Origin: Ferruginibacter sp. | Lineage (GTDB): Bacteria; Bacteroidota; Bacteroidia; Chitinophagales; Chitinophagaceae | DNA: 64,000 bases | NCBI GenBank assembly: GCA_017983695.1 | Contig: JAGOAX010000002.1 | Span: 372,001-436,000 of the forward strand | Direction of reading: 5' to 3' | In this document: positions 35,041 through 43,035 of the stretch, piece after piece | Numbering within the stretch: position 1 is the stretch's first letter | Layout: every line of letters begins with the position of its first letter | Program-made: the position numbers and the translations under genes | Notes under the pieces: generated by a model | Seen by the model: only the letters and a program-made list of their open reading frames with translations | What the model was told of the DNA's origin: nothing | The model's database searches: none

Positions 35041-37017
35041 TTAGTTTTCTACCCAAGCCTCATTCTCCTTCAATAAATTGATCAATTCATCCACAGCAAT
35101 AGCACTATCAATATTTCTTTTCACAACTTCTTTGCCCCTGTACAATGTTATTTTACCAACACCACTGCCTACATAACCAAAATCTGCATCAGCCATTTCA
35201 CCGGGGCCATTTACAATGCAGCCCATAATAGCAATCTTTACGCCTTTTAAGTGATTGGTAACTGCACGGATCTTTGCAGTGGTTTCCTGCAAATCGAATA
35301 ATGTTCGGCCACAGCTTGGGCAACTGATGTATTCTGTTTTAGAAATTCTTGTACGCACTGCCTGCAGAATAGAAAAAGAAGTATTGTTGATAAACTGGTG
35401 ATTACTTTTTGTTTCCAGATAAGTTCTGCCCGACACTTTTTTATTTTCCAGTTTTGATGGATCGTTGATCAGCCAGATACCATCACCCATCCCATCTAAA
35501 AATAAAGCCCCGCTTTCAGTTGCAAAATGTATCAATTGTTCATCAATAGAAGTATGATAACTTTCTACAGCTAAAATTACAGGTGTTTTAACTTGTTGCC
35601 CCATCAATTCGTTTATAAAAGCTCTTATTGATTGCATACTGTTAGCCGCTGAAGAATATAAACACAGCACAACCGTGTTATCAGCTTTTATTTTTTCTGT
35701 TAGTGCTGCATTGGCTTTAGCCGCATCAACGGCAACAAAATTAATTGTGGTTGATTTTTTTGCTGCATCAATAAATTCATTACCCTGGAAAAGCGGGGAA
35801 AATTTTTCTTTATCACTTACTGTTAACCAGGTTTTATAATCACACATCACCTTTAATGTACCCGGCAGCGCAAAGTCAATTACTTTACTGGCAGTATAAA
35901 TATAATCGGCAGCAGCATCGCCTATATTCCATTTGTCTGTAGCAGTATCATAAGTATAGCCAATAGCCTGTAAATCCTGGTAAACAATATTTTCAGCCAG
36001 CATATAATCTGCTATTACAACCGGTACATGTTTTTTTCCAATGTTTGAAACTTCTGTTGTTTCCCTTCGCTTGTATTCAAATGGAGAGTATTCCAACTTA
36101 GCAGTAACAGGAGTTTCGGCTTTCGGTTGTTGGTCGCCGGCATATCGTTTCACTATATCTTTACAAACAGGTATCTCCAGTTCCGGATCTTCAGTTAACG
36201 AAACTCTTATTGTATCGCCAATACCATCTTCCAGTAAAGTTCCAATGCCAATAGCAGATTTTATTCTGCCATCCTCTCCATCACCTGCTTCCGTTACACC
36301 TAAATGCAAAGGATAACATTCACCAAACTCTTCCATCATGTGATTAATGAGTAAGCGGTAAGCCTGTACCATTACTAAAGGATTACTGCTCTTCATACTT
36401 AAAATTACCTGGTGATAATCTTCACTTCTTGCAATACGCAAAAATTCCATTGCACTTTCCACCATGCCCTTTGCCGTATCGCCATAGCGGCTCATTATCC
36501 TGTCACTCAAACTTCCATGATTGGTGCCAATACGCATTGCAGTGCCATATTCTTTACAAATTAAAACAAGCGGTGTAAAACGTTCTCTTATCCTTTCAAT
36601 CTCTTCTGCATATTCTGCATCAGTATATTCTATCTGCTCAAATTTTTTCTTGTCAACATAATTCCCCGGGTTAACCCTTACTTTTTCTACAATCCTGGCA
36701 GCAATTTCTGCTGCATTGGGTGTAAAATGAATATCTGCTACCAATGGCGTATTATATCCTCTTTTCCTTAATTCATCTTTAATAAGCTGTAAATTCTCTG
36801 CTTCTTTTTTTGATGGTGCTGTTATACGAACCAACTCTGCGCCAGCCTCAATACAGCGTATAGATTGCTCTACAGTAGCCATGGTATCCATAGTGTCGGT
36901 CGTCGTCATGGTTTGCACACGTATGGGATGGTTATTGCCTAATAAAAGGTTACCCACTTTTACTTCTCTTGTAGTAAGACGTTTGTATTCCTTTAATGAT
37001 TCACAATATAATTGCAT
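35041..37017 (-). CDS. ispG: 4-hydroxy-3-methylbut-2-enyl diphosphate synthase, three-domain form
   Basis: A 658-residue GcpE/IspG. N-terminal TIM barrel (VKVGNLLLGNNHPIRVQTMT, VADIHFTPNAAEIA), a large middle insertion of about 250 residues, and a C-terminal iron-sulfur domain with Cys566, Cys569 (CPSCGRTLFD), Cys600 and Glu607 (GCIVNGPGEM). The enzyme converts MEcPP into HMBPP in the MEP pathway. The long, plant-like form is standard in Bacteroidota. Alone on its strand; followed by a low-complexity A-rich spacer before nadB. Confidence 0.97.
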   Translation of the reverse strand: MQLYCESLKEYKRLTTREVKVGNLLLGNNHPIRVQTMTTTDTMDTMATVEQSIRCIEAGAELVRITAPSKKEAENLQLIKDELRKRGYNTPLVADIHFTPNAAEIAARIVEKVRVNPGNYVDKKKFEQIEYTDAEYAEEIERIRERFTPLVLICKEYGTAMRIGTNHGSLSDRIMSRYGDTAKGMVESAMEFLRIARSEDYHQVILSMKSSNPLVMVQAYRLLINHMMEEFGECYPLHLGVTEAGDGEDGRIKSAIGIGTLLEDGIGDTIRVSLTEDPELEIPVCKDIVKRYAGDQQPKAETPVTAKLEYSPFEYKRRETTEVSNIGKKHVPVVIADYMLAENIVYQDLQAIGYTYDTATDKWNIGDAAADYIYTASKVIDFALPGTLKVMCDYKTWLTVSDKEKFSPLFQGNEFIDAAKKSTTINFVAVDAAKANAALTEKIKADNTVVLCLYSSAANSMQSIRAFINELMGQQVKTPVILAVESYHTSIDEQLIHFATESGALFLDGMGDGIWLINDPSKLENKKVSGRTYLETKSNHQFINNTSFSILQAVRTRISKTEYISCPSCGRTLFDLQETTAKIRAVTNHLKGVKIAIMGCIVNGPGEMADADFGYVGSGVGKITLYRGKEVVKRNIDSAIAVDELINLLKENEAWVEN

Positions 37018-37163
37018 AGTTTATTTTGTTACTGCAAAATAACAACAAAAATGGTTGGTTATAGTTGAGGAGAGAATAAAATAATCATAATCGGCAAGGT
37101 TTAGTACAGATTGGGAAATAGAATTCCTCTTGCCAAACTTGCAGAGTTCATGTTGTACGCAGA

Positions 37164-37616
37164 CTATTTGATATTAACCATACCTAACCAGTAGGTCATC
37201 ATTTCATTATTTTTTATCGTACCAATTGCTAACATTGCTGTATCACCTTTTACAAATCCAGCAAAACTTTTATTCCTTTCGTCAAATGATTGCATTGTCG
37301 AATTGTCGATAATGGTCTGTCCTTGGGCATTAAGTTTTACTGTAAATGTTCCAGCCTTTGACACTATATGCACTTGGTCTGGGAGTCTATTGTCATTCAT
37401 TGTTTTTATTACTGAAAAGTCATAGTTAGAACAATCGATTATTAAACCTTGCAATGACTTGAGTTCATAATTTTGTGGAATTACCTTAGAATTTTCTTTT
37501 TGAATTTGATTGTACTTATCATCCAAAACAAAAGTTGGATACGATTTTTTACTTTGCCCACTACAACTAATTATAAAAAGTGAGATAATAGAAATTAACG
37601 CATAGATAATTTTCAT
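37164..37616 (-). CDS. lipoprotein of unknown function
   Basis: A 150-residue protein with a lipoprotein signal (MKIIYALISIISLFIISC, Cys18) followed by SGQSKKSYPTF. The mature part shows no family that I recognise; it contains a short Asp-rich beta region. Not in an obvious operon: ispG lies 147 bases downstream and a 107-base gap precedes it. Confidence 0.72.
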   Translation of the reverse strand: MKIIYALISIISLFIISCSGQSKKSYPTFVLDDKYNQIQKENSKVIPQNYELKSLQGLIIDCSNYDFSVIKTMNDNRLPDQVHIVSKAGTFTVKLNAQGQTIIDNSTMQSFDERNKSFAGFVKGDTAMLAIGTIKNNEMMTYWLGMVNIK

Positions 37617-37723
37617 AAAAGGTCTGCTTTAGAATTTAGAATATGTTACCGCTTTCAGTTTATATTTTTTTCTGTACTTTGAAACTGTCAGCAAATAACT
37701 TACAATAGTAGTTTGAAGCACCT

Positions 37724-39400
37724 TTACCAATCCTTCTCGGGCTTATTTGGAGAAGCCGTATTAACTTTCCGCAGTTTATCCTGTAGATTTTTTTCCTGCT
37801 GCAACAACGCTTTTAGTTTTTCCTCTGCGTCCTTTTTTGTAATTTTTGATGGCTGCGGCTTTGGCTGTTCCTGCTCTTTTTGTTTTTGCTGTTCTTTTTT
37901 CTTTTCGTCTTCTTTAGGCTTCTTCTGTTGCTTATTATCCTTTTTCTGCTCTTCCTGTTGTTGCTTTAACTGTTGCAATGCCTTTTGCAGGTTTTGCCTG
38001 GCATCGTCATCCTGCGGATCTAATTTCAGTGCATTTTTATAGGCATCAATACATTCCGGCAATTTTTTATTGTTCTGCAATACCACACCTTTATTATAAA
38101 ACGCTTTCGATTTTTCACCTTTGGCCGGAGCATTAGCTACAGCATTTTCGTAAGCACTAATGGCTTCGTCTTTTTTATCAGTTTTATATAAGGCATTGCC
38201 CAGATTAAATTGAGCTGTTGCATTAGCAGGAGTTTTTGTGGTTACTTTTTGATATTGTTCTGCCGCTTTATCAAATTCATTTTTATTATAGGCATCATTA
38301 CCCTTTTTTATAATTGTCTTATCATCCTGGGCAACCGAAAAGAAAGGTAAAATACAAAAAGCAAGAGGCAAAAATGCAGCTTTGTTAACTGCTATCCCTT
38401 TAATCTTACTTATACTAATTCTCTCTGAAATAAAAGATTCAATAACCAATAACAACAATGATAATAAAAGAAAATACTGGAAAAAACTTTCGTAGTTAAC
38501 CAATGAATCTTCGGTAACTGTACGCTGGTCCATACTGCTTAGCTGTGCATCTAATTTAGCAACTACATCATCGGAATTATTATACAGCTGATAAATTCCA
38601 TTCCCTTTTTCTGCAATTGCCTGCAGCCCTGCTTCATTTAATTTTGTAATAACAATATTGCCTTCATTATCCTTTTTAGCTTCATTAGTGGCGGCATCAA
38701 TAATTTCAGCGCCTTCTACAGAGCCGATGCCCACTGTATTTATCATTACCCCTTCTGCTGCCATTTGGCCGGCAACTTTTGTTGCCTCTTCATCATGGTC
38801 TTCGCCATCACTAATTAAAATAACAGATTTATACTTTTTCTCTTTGGTATTAAATGAGGCATAACACATTTTTAAAGCCTCGCCAATTACCGTGCCTTGT
38901 GTTGGCACAATATCCGGCGTTGCAGAAGACAGATACATTTTTGCAGCACCATGATCGCCTGTGAGTGGCATTTGTAAATAAGCTTTGCCTGCAAAAACAA
39001 CAATACCAATTCTGTCGTTGTTTAATTTATCAATCAGTTTTCCAATAGCCTGTTTTGCCCTGTCTAATCTTGTGGGTTTAATATCCTGCGCCAGCATGCT
39101 TTTGCTAACGTCCAAAGCAATCATCACATCAATACCATTACGGCTTACTTTTTCACTTCCTTTTGGTGAACGAAGGTTGGCCAGCGCAAATGCTGTGGAG
39201 GCAAATGCAGTAATAATTAAAAGAAATTTTACAGCAAAACGCTGCGGAGAATAATTTTTGATCATCTCTTTCACGAGCCTTTCATCGCCAATTTTTTTAA
39301 TGGTTTTCTTTTTCCATCTTAAGGCTATAAAGTACAGCAATACCAAAACAGGTATAGCTGCAAGTGCCAGTAAATATTCGGTATGTTGAAAGCGGAGCAT
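37724..39400 (-). CDS. BatB-BatC fusion: von Willebrand A domain plus TPR protein
   Basis: A 558-residue membrane protein. Two N-terminal spans (about 8-27, 57-75), a VWA domain (about 90-285) with an intact MIDAS start DVSKS (Asp97, Ser99, Ser101), a third span near 310-325 and then a second signal-like segment (AAFLPLAFCILPFFSVAQDD, about 345-365). After that come TPR repeats (AAEQYQKVTTKTPANATAQF, AISAYENAVANAPAKGEKS) and a Gln/Lys-rich coiled tail. BatB and BatC are separate genes in many Bacteroidota (aerotolerance cluster); here they are joined. BatA is not in the window. Confidence 0.88.
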   Translation of the reverse strand: MLRFQHTEYLLALAAIPVLVLLYFIALRWKKKTIKKIGDERLVKEMIKNYSPQRFAVKFLLIITAFASTAFALANLRSPKGSEKVSRNGIDVMIALDVSKSMLAQDIKPTRLDRAKQAIGKLIDKLNNDRIGIVVFAGKAYLQMPLTGDHGAAKMYLSSATPDIVPTQGTVIGEALKMCYASFNTKEKKYKSVILISDGEDHDEEATKVAGQMAAEGVMINTVGIGSVEGAEIIDAATNEAKKDNEGNIVITKLNEAGLQAIAEKGNGIYQLYNNSDDVVAKLDAQLSSMDQRTVTEDSLVNYESFFQYFLLLSLLLLVIESFISERISISKIKGIAVNKAAFLPLAFCILPFFSVAQDDKTIIKKGNDAYNKNEFDKAAEQYQKVTTKTPANATAQFNLGNALYKTDKKDEAISAYENAVANAPAKGEKSKAFYNKGVVLQNNKKLPECIDAYKNALKLDPQDDDARQNLQKALQQLKQQQEEQKKDNKQQKKPKEDEKKKEQQKQKEQEQPKPQPSKITKKDAEEKLKALLQQEKNLQDKLRKVNTASPNKPEKDW

Positions 39401-39452
39401 TTAATTAATCTGGCAAATTAGCCAATAACAAAACATAGTAATTGTTAAAAAT

Positions 39453-40277
39453 TTATTTCTTCCCTTCAAAAAAGCCCAGTTGCTTTAAAATACCTTTGGT
39501 AATATTCATTCTTATATTACGCATATCAACATCACCCGTTCCTGCTTTTACAAAAGTTACAAAAAAGTACACATGGTTATTCTCTTCAATCCAACCCACC
39601 ATCCAGCCAATATTATTTTTTTGTTCATCAAATCCCCAGCCGGTTTTATAACTCAATTTGTATGCCGTATTATCTTCCTGCAGCATTACACCCTTTACCA
39701 TTTCATGCACACTTTTTCTAAATGGCAATTGATCAAAGTACAATCTTTTCACCAACCCCAATTGTTCGTCAGGCGAAATTTTTAATGTATTGTTCAGCCA
39801 GAAAGAATCAACAGGGCCGCTTATATTTCTATTACCATACCCAATACTGTCAATCCATTTTTGCATGGTATCTTTTCCAATCCGCCTGGCTACTTCCTGG
39901 TAATAAGGTACGCTGCTTACTTTAAAAGCTTCCGTCATACCCATATCTTTATTCAATTCCTCTCTGTCACGTTTTACACCATCCCATTTTATCACCATGG
40001 TATCATTGGTTATTACACCGGTTTGTAAACCAATTAACGAGTTTACAATTTTAAAAGTAGAGGCCGGTGAAAAACGCTGTGTATCTAATGCCATATTATA
40101 AACGGTAACTTTTCCGTCGGCATTATTTAATAATGTAAAGCAACCGTCAACCTTATTGTCATCAAAATATTTTTTAAGGCTGTTATCAATTTTTGCCTTG
40201 TTTACGCTGCAGGAAGTAAATAAAATTATAAATACTGCGAATGAAAGAAGATTTTGTAACCGAAATAATTTCGTCAT
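39453..40277 (-). CDS. class D (OXA-type) beta-lactamase, lipoprotein
   Basis: A 274-residue serine beta-lactamase with a lipoprotein signal (Cys23, FTSCSVN). Class D motifs are all present: STFK with nucleophile Ser73 (SPASTFKIV), SxV at 121-123 (SSVPYYQ), YGN at 147-149 (GYGNRNISG) and KTG at 211-213 (YKTGWGF). Trp158-like position is FW (SFWLNN). It hydrolyses penicillins and perhaps more; the spectrum cannot be read from sequence. Chromosomal and not near a mobile element, so likely intrinsic. A 50-base gap separates it from batBC. Confidence 0.93.
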   Translation of the reverse strand: MTKLFRLQNLLSFAVFIILFTSCSVNKAKIDNSLKKYFDDNKVDGCFTLLNNADGKVTVYNMALDTQRFSPASTFKIVNSLIGLQTGVITNDTMVIKWDGVKRDREELNKDMGMTEAFKVSSVPYYQEVARRIGKDTMQKWIDSIGYGNRNISGPVDSFWLNNTLKISPDEQLGLVKRLYFDQLPFRKSVHEMVKGVMLQEDNTAYKLSYKTGWGFDEQKNNIGWMVGWIEENNHVYFFVTFVKAGTGDVDMRNIRMNITKGILKQLGFFEGKK

Positions 40278-40292
40278 AAAAAGATATGCATT

Positions 40293-40319
40293 TTAAGCCC
40301 CTTTTGGGGGTTGGGGTTT
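40293..40319. repeat. GC-rich repeat forming the 3' end of the DUF3109 gene
   Basis: TTAAGCCCCTTTTGGGGGTT and GGGGTTT. It resembles 21506-21528 closely, and like it provides the stop codon (TTA on this strand) of a minus-strand gene. Confidence 0.6.
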
Positions 40320-40892
40320 GTTTAAATGTTTTGCAGTAGCATCCAGTGCATCATAAAATTTTTGTCCAAACTTTCTTACCAGTGCTTCCTTTAAAAAAAC
40401 ATATACGGGCACTTTTAATTTTTTGCCCAGGCTGCAGGCAGCTTTGCAACTGTCTTCCCGTGGCTCGTAGTTTACATACACATTATCACTGCGCTTGCTT
40501 TCCTTAGTTATTACCGGAAACAAATGACAACTGATTGGTTTTTTCCATTCCACTTTTCCATCAAGATAAGCCTGTTCAATCCCACACTTTACAATACCGG
40601 CAGCATCTTTTATACCATACACACAAACTTTACTTTTAATAGTTGGTGTAACCCAGCCAAATTCTCTGTCGTAAACATACCTGCCCTGCCGCTCTATTTC
40701 TTTTTTGCTTTCTGCATTTAAATAGGGCAGCACCACATCAAACACTTCGTTAATTTTTTCCAGCTCGGCTTTGGCCAGCGGTGCACCGGCATCACCGTCT
40801 ACACAACAGGCGCCTTTACATTTTCCCAGGTCGCAAACAAATTGCTCCTTCACAATTTCGTCGCTAACCAAAATATTATCTATTGCAATCAT
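40293..40892 (-). CDS. DUF3109 family protein (Cys-rich)
   Basis: A protein of about 199 residues. Family core: FVCDLGKCKGACCVDGDAGA near the N terminus, then WVTPTIKSKVCVYGI and KKPISCHLFPVI; eight or more Cys suggest a metal or iron-sulfur site. Function unknown. I start at MIAIDNILV; the longer frame begins in repeat-rich DNA. The last residues (NKPQPPKGA) and the stop codon come from a GC-rich repeat, so the true family C terminus may have been replaced. Followed 15 bases on by the beta-lactamase gene. Confidence 0.88.
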   Translation of the reverse strand: MIAIDNILVSDEIVKEQFVCDLGKCKGACCVDGDAGAPLAKAELEKINEVFDVVLPYLNAESKKEIERQGRYVYDREFGWVTPTIKSKVCVYGIKDAAGIVKCGIEQAYLDGKVEWKKPISCHLFPVITKESKRSDNVYVNYEPREDSCKAACSLGKKLKVPVYVFLKEALVRKFGQKFYDALDATAKHLNKPQPPKGA

Positions 40893-40933
40893 GGGCGCAA
40901 ATTTACAACAATCGTCAGCATAATTTTTTAAAT

Positions 40934-41043
40934 TATGGAACACCAGCAAACTTTTCCTGTTCAACTGCTGTCCCGCTATCCGCTGCAAGTCCTCACCACG
41001 CTGTTGGCGTGTTTCCGGGCTTTCCGCTGCTATCGGGTGTAGG
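40934..41043. repeat. REP-like palindromic element of Bacteroidota type
   Basis: Begins near ATTATGGAACACCAGCAAAC and holds TCCCGCTATCCGCTGCAAGT, a hairpin CACGC TGTTG GCGTG (40997-41011) and GGGCTTTCCGCTGCTATCGG. GC is high against the flanks. I recall strings of this kind as frequent interspersed elements in Bacteroidota genomes; only one copy is in the window. The gap 40893-41160 holds nothing else. Confidence 0.55.
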
Positions 41044-41160
41044 TTTTCAACAGTAACAATCAGCTCAACATTTTTGCAGCAAAAACCCTTAACAAATTTG
41101 TAACATCTTTTTTTATGGATATGTTTTTACACAGCCATCCTTAACCTCAAACCAACCTTT

Positions 41161-41838
41161 ATGCCCAACAGCCGCCAGTTAACCCTGCAAAGCAGCGTTC
41201 GCTATTTTTTTGCTGCACTTCTGTGGATCCCTATAGTTTTCTTCAGCTTGCTTTTGGTAAAAAACACACTGCCTTATTTCAGCTTCAGCACAAATTTTAG
41301 TTTTATAGAAGAACGGGCCCTGTTGTTTTTAAAACCGGTGTACAAAGCCAGTTTTTACATTCACATTTTTGCAGGCATGTTTTGTATTACGGCTGCACTT
41401 ACACAATTCTCATCCTATATTTTAAAGAAGCGGAAAGCTATACATATCTGGATGGGTAAAATTTATGTGCTGGTGGTATTGGTTTTAGGAGCTCCTACCG
41501 GCCTGTACATGAGTTTTTTTGCAAAAGGAAGTTTTTGGGAAAGAGGCCTGTTTTTATTTATGGCTATCTATTGGTTTTACAGCACTACAAAAGGCTTGCA
41601 GATGATAAAACTTAAAAATGTACTGGCACATAAAAACTGGATGATACGCAGTTACAGCATGGCCATGACAGCAGTTACATTCCGGATTTATCATATCCTG
41701 TTTTATTATTTTGGTGTAGATCATTTACGCAACTACGAAATATCGCTTTGGATAAGTGTGCTGGGCAATATGCTGATAGCAGAGTATTTTATTTTCAGGA
41801 AAAGTAAATCTTACTTAAAAACATTTTATACCAATTAA
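41161..41838 (+). CDS. DUF2306 family membrane protein
   Basis: A 225-residue protein with about six spans and the DUF2306 pattern: HIFAGMFCITAALTQFSSYI, RKAIHIWMGKIYVLVVLVLG, LAHKNWMIRSYSMAMTAVTF. The conserved His and Arg suggest a link to haem or cytochrome-like membrane proteins, which is not proven. It is followed 28 bases later by a small protein gene on the same strand. Confidence 0.88.
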   Translation: MPNSRQLTLQSSVRYFFAALLWIPIVFFSLLLVKNTLPYFSFSTNFSFIEERALLFLKPVYKASFYIHIFAGMFCITAALTQFSSYILKKRKAIHIWMGKIYVLVVLVLGAPTGLYMSFFAKGSFWERGLFLFMAIYWFYSTTKGLQMIKLKNVLAHKNWMIRSYSMAMTAVTFRIYHILFYYFGVDHLRNYEISLWISVLGNMLIAEYFIFRKSKSYLKTFYTN

Positions 41839-41866
41839 ACCATTAATCATTTAAAAAATAAAAAAC

Positions 41867-42238
41867 ATGAAAGCAATTATTTATGCCGGTATCGGGCTTT
41901 TTTCCGCTGCTACAGTTTATGGTGTGGCGGATTATTACGGAACAAAGAAAACAGGAACATTAGACAAAATGTACAAGGAAGAAGAGCCGATTGTACCAGT
42001 TAAAGAAGAAACTATTAACACAGTTGAATTACCGGTTAAAAACGAACCGGTTAAAACTACAGTAGCTAAAACCAAAATTGCCACTACAAAAAGCAGTAAA
42101 GCAATAAGAACTTTTCCGTATAAATCCAAAATACGAGAAGTAAAGTTTTCTGATTTTTCAAGAGGTAGAATTGTACCAAAAAAAGTTGCAGAAGATTCAA
42201 AAACTGTAAAGCCGGTTATTGAACAGGAAGACAAATAA
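41867..42238 (+). CDS. small membrane-anchored protein of unknown function
   Basis: A 123-residue protein with one N-terminal span (AIIYAGIGLFSAATVYGVAD) and a Lys-, Val- and Thr-rich tail with repeated KNEPVK / VKEETI style units. The tail looks disordered. No family recognised. Likely in one transcript with the DUF2306 gene; it ends one base before the stop of gldD on the other strand. Confidence 0.65.
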   Translation: MKAIIYAGIGLFSAATVYGVADYYGTKKTGTLDKMYKEEEPIVPVKEETINTVELPVKNEPVKTTVAKTKIATTKSSKAIRTFPYKSKIREVKFSDFSRGRIVPKKVAEDSKTVKPVIEQEDK

Positions 42239-42239
42239 T

Positions 42240-43034
42240 TTACTTAGGATTTTTAATTTCTGTTGAAGGCAATTTTAATACTGCCGCAGGCAATTTTTCT
42301 GTAGCAGTATTTTTATTTGTCCAGCGAAAAGTGTTTATCATATGCTCAATATCAACCTGTAAAAAATCCTGTACAGGTTTTAAAGAATCTGCATTGGGGG
42401 TTACATCAAAATATAAAGCGCCCCTGATAAAATTTTTAGTGGTATCACTTAAAAAAAACTGTTTAGCTGTTGCAGCATTGCCGCCTACTTTAAAAAAAAT
42501 ACCGGTAACACCGTTTGGCGTATGCATCAGGCTGTCTTTAATAGCTGTGGTTATGGCCTGGTTTTTATTGGTAAGGTTAAAAGCATCTGCCACCATATTA
42601 TCAAACACATTAGTACCAGCTGAATCCCTGTAAGTACCATCAGCTTTTTTTAGTTTATAAACGGCTTTACCGCCAACAATTTTATAGCTTAAAAAAATGC
42701 GGCCGCCAAACTGCGGAAAATCAATATTTACCCAATAAGGGTTTTCGGGATTGCTGTCGAAATAAGTACTGTCTTTAATAACAGTTGCATAAGCCGGGTA
42801 TTCAAATGTATAAGGAAAATCTTCCTGCTGAAAAGCTATGTATTTTCTTTCGGGAAAATCTATTTTATAATATGCTTTCTTTTTAGAAGTATAGGTTGAA
42901 TTGCAACTATAAAAAGTAAAAAGTAAAAGGTAAAAAGTAAAAAAGAGTACTGTATTTTTTAAACAGGGCTTCTGGTTAAAAAAAACAATCGCTATATTTT
43001 GAATTTTGAATTTTGAATTTTGAATTTTTCCCAT
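42240..43034 (-). CDS. gldD: gliding motility lipoprotein GldD
   Basis: A 264-residue lipoprotein: Cys44 in the lipobox FYSCNS, then the GldD core (YYKIDFPERKYIAFQQEDFP, NPYWVNIDFPQFGGRIFLSY, ITTAIKDSLMHTPNGVTGIF). In gliding Bacteroidota GldD is needed with the type IX secretion system and sits in the periplasm or membrane. The first 43 residues are unusually long before the lipobox, and two blocks of seven-base tandem repeats encode KIQNSKFKIQN and the hydrophobic core. It begins one base after the gldE stop (TAA-A-ATG), so the genes are one operon: mutY-ssb-gldE-gldD. Confidence 0.92.
   Translation of the reverse strand: MGKIQNSKFKIQNIAIVFFNQKPCLKNTVLFFTFYLLLFTFYSCNSTYTSKKKAYYKIDFPERKYIAFQQEDFPYTFEYPAYATVIKDSTYFDSNPENPYWVNIDFPQFGGRIFLSYKIVGGKAVYKLKKADGTYRDSAGTNVFDNMVADAFNLTNKNQAITTAIKDSLMHTPNGVTGIFFKVGGNAATAKQFFLSDTTKNFIRGALYFDVTPNADSLKPVQDFLQVDIEHMINTFRWTNKNTATEKLPAAVLKLPSTEIKNPK
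42905..42951. repeat. seven-base tandem repeat in the gldD lipobox region
   Basis: About four to five units of the type AAAAAGT (with one AAAAGGT) on the plus strand, encoding the hydrophobic core LFFTFYLLLFTFYSC on the minus strand. A gain or loss of one unit would shift the gldD frame. Confidence 0.75.
42997..43029. repeat. seven-base tandem repeat just after the gldD start codon
   Basis: Four exact units of TTTTGAA (42997-43024) and a partial fifth, plus strand. It begins five bases downstream of the gldD ATG and encodes QNSKFKIQN. Unit length is not a multiple of three. Confidence 0.85.
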
Positions 43035-43035
43035 T

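Noticed and set aside
42903..43029. CRISPR-like array
   Set aside because: Seven-base direct tandem repeats with no spacers; no cas genes in the window.
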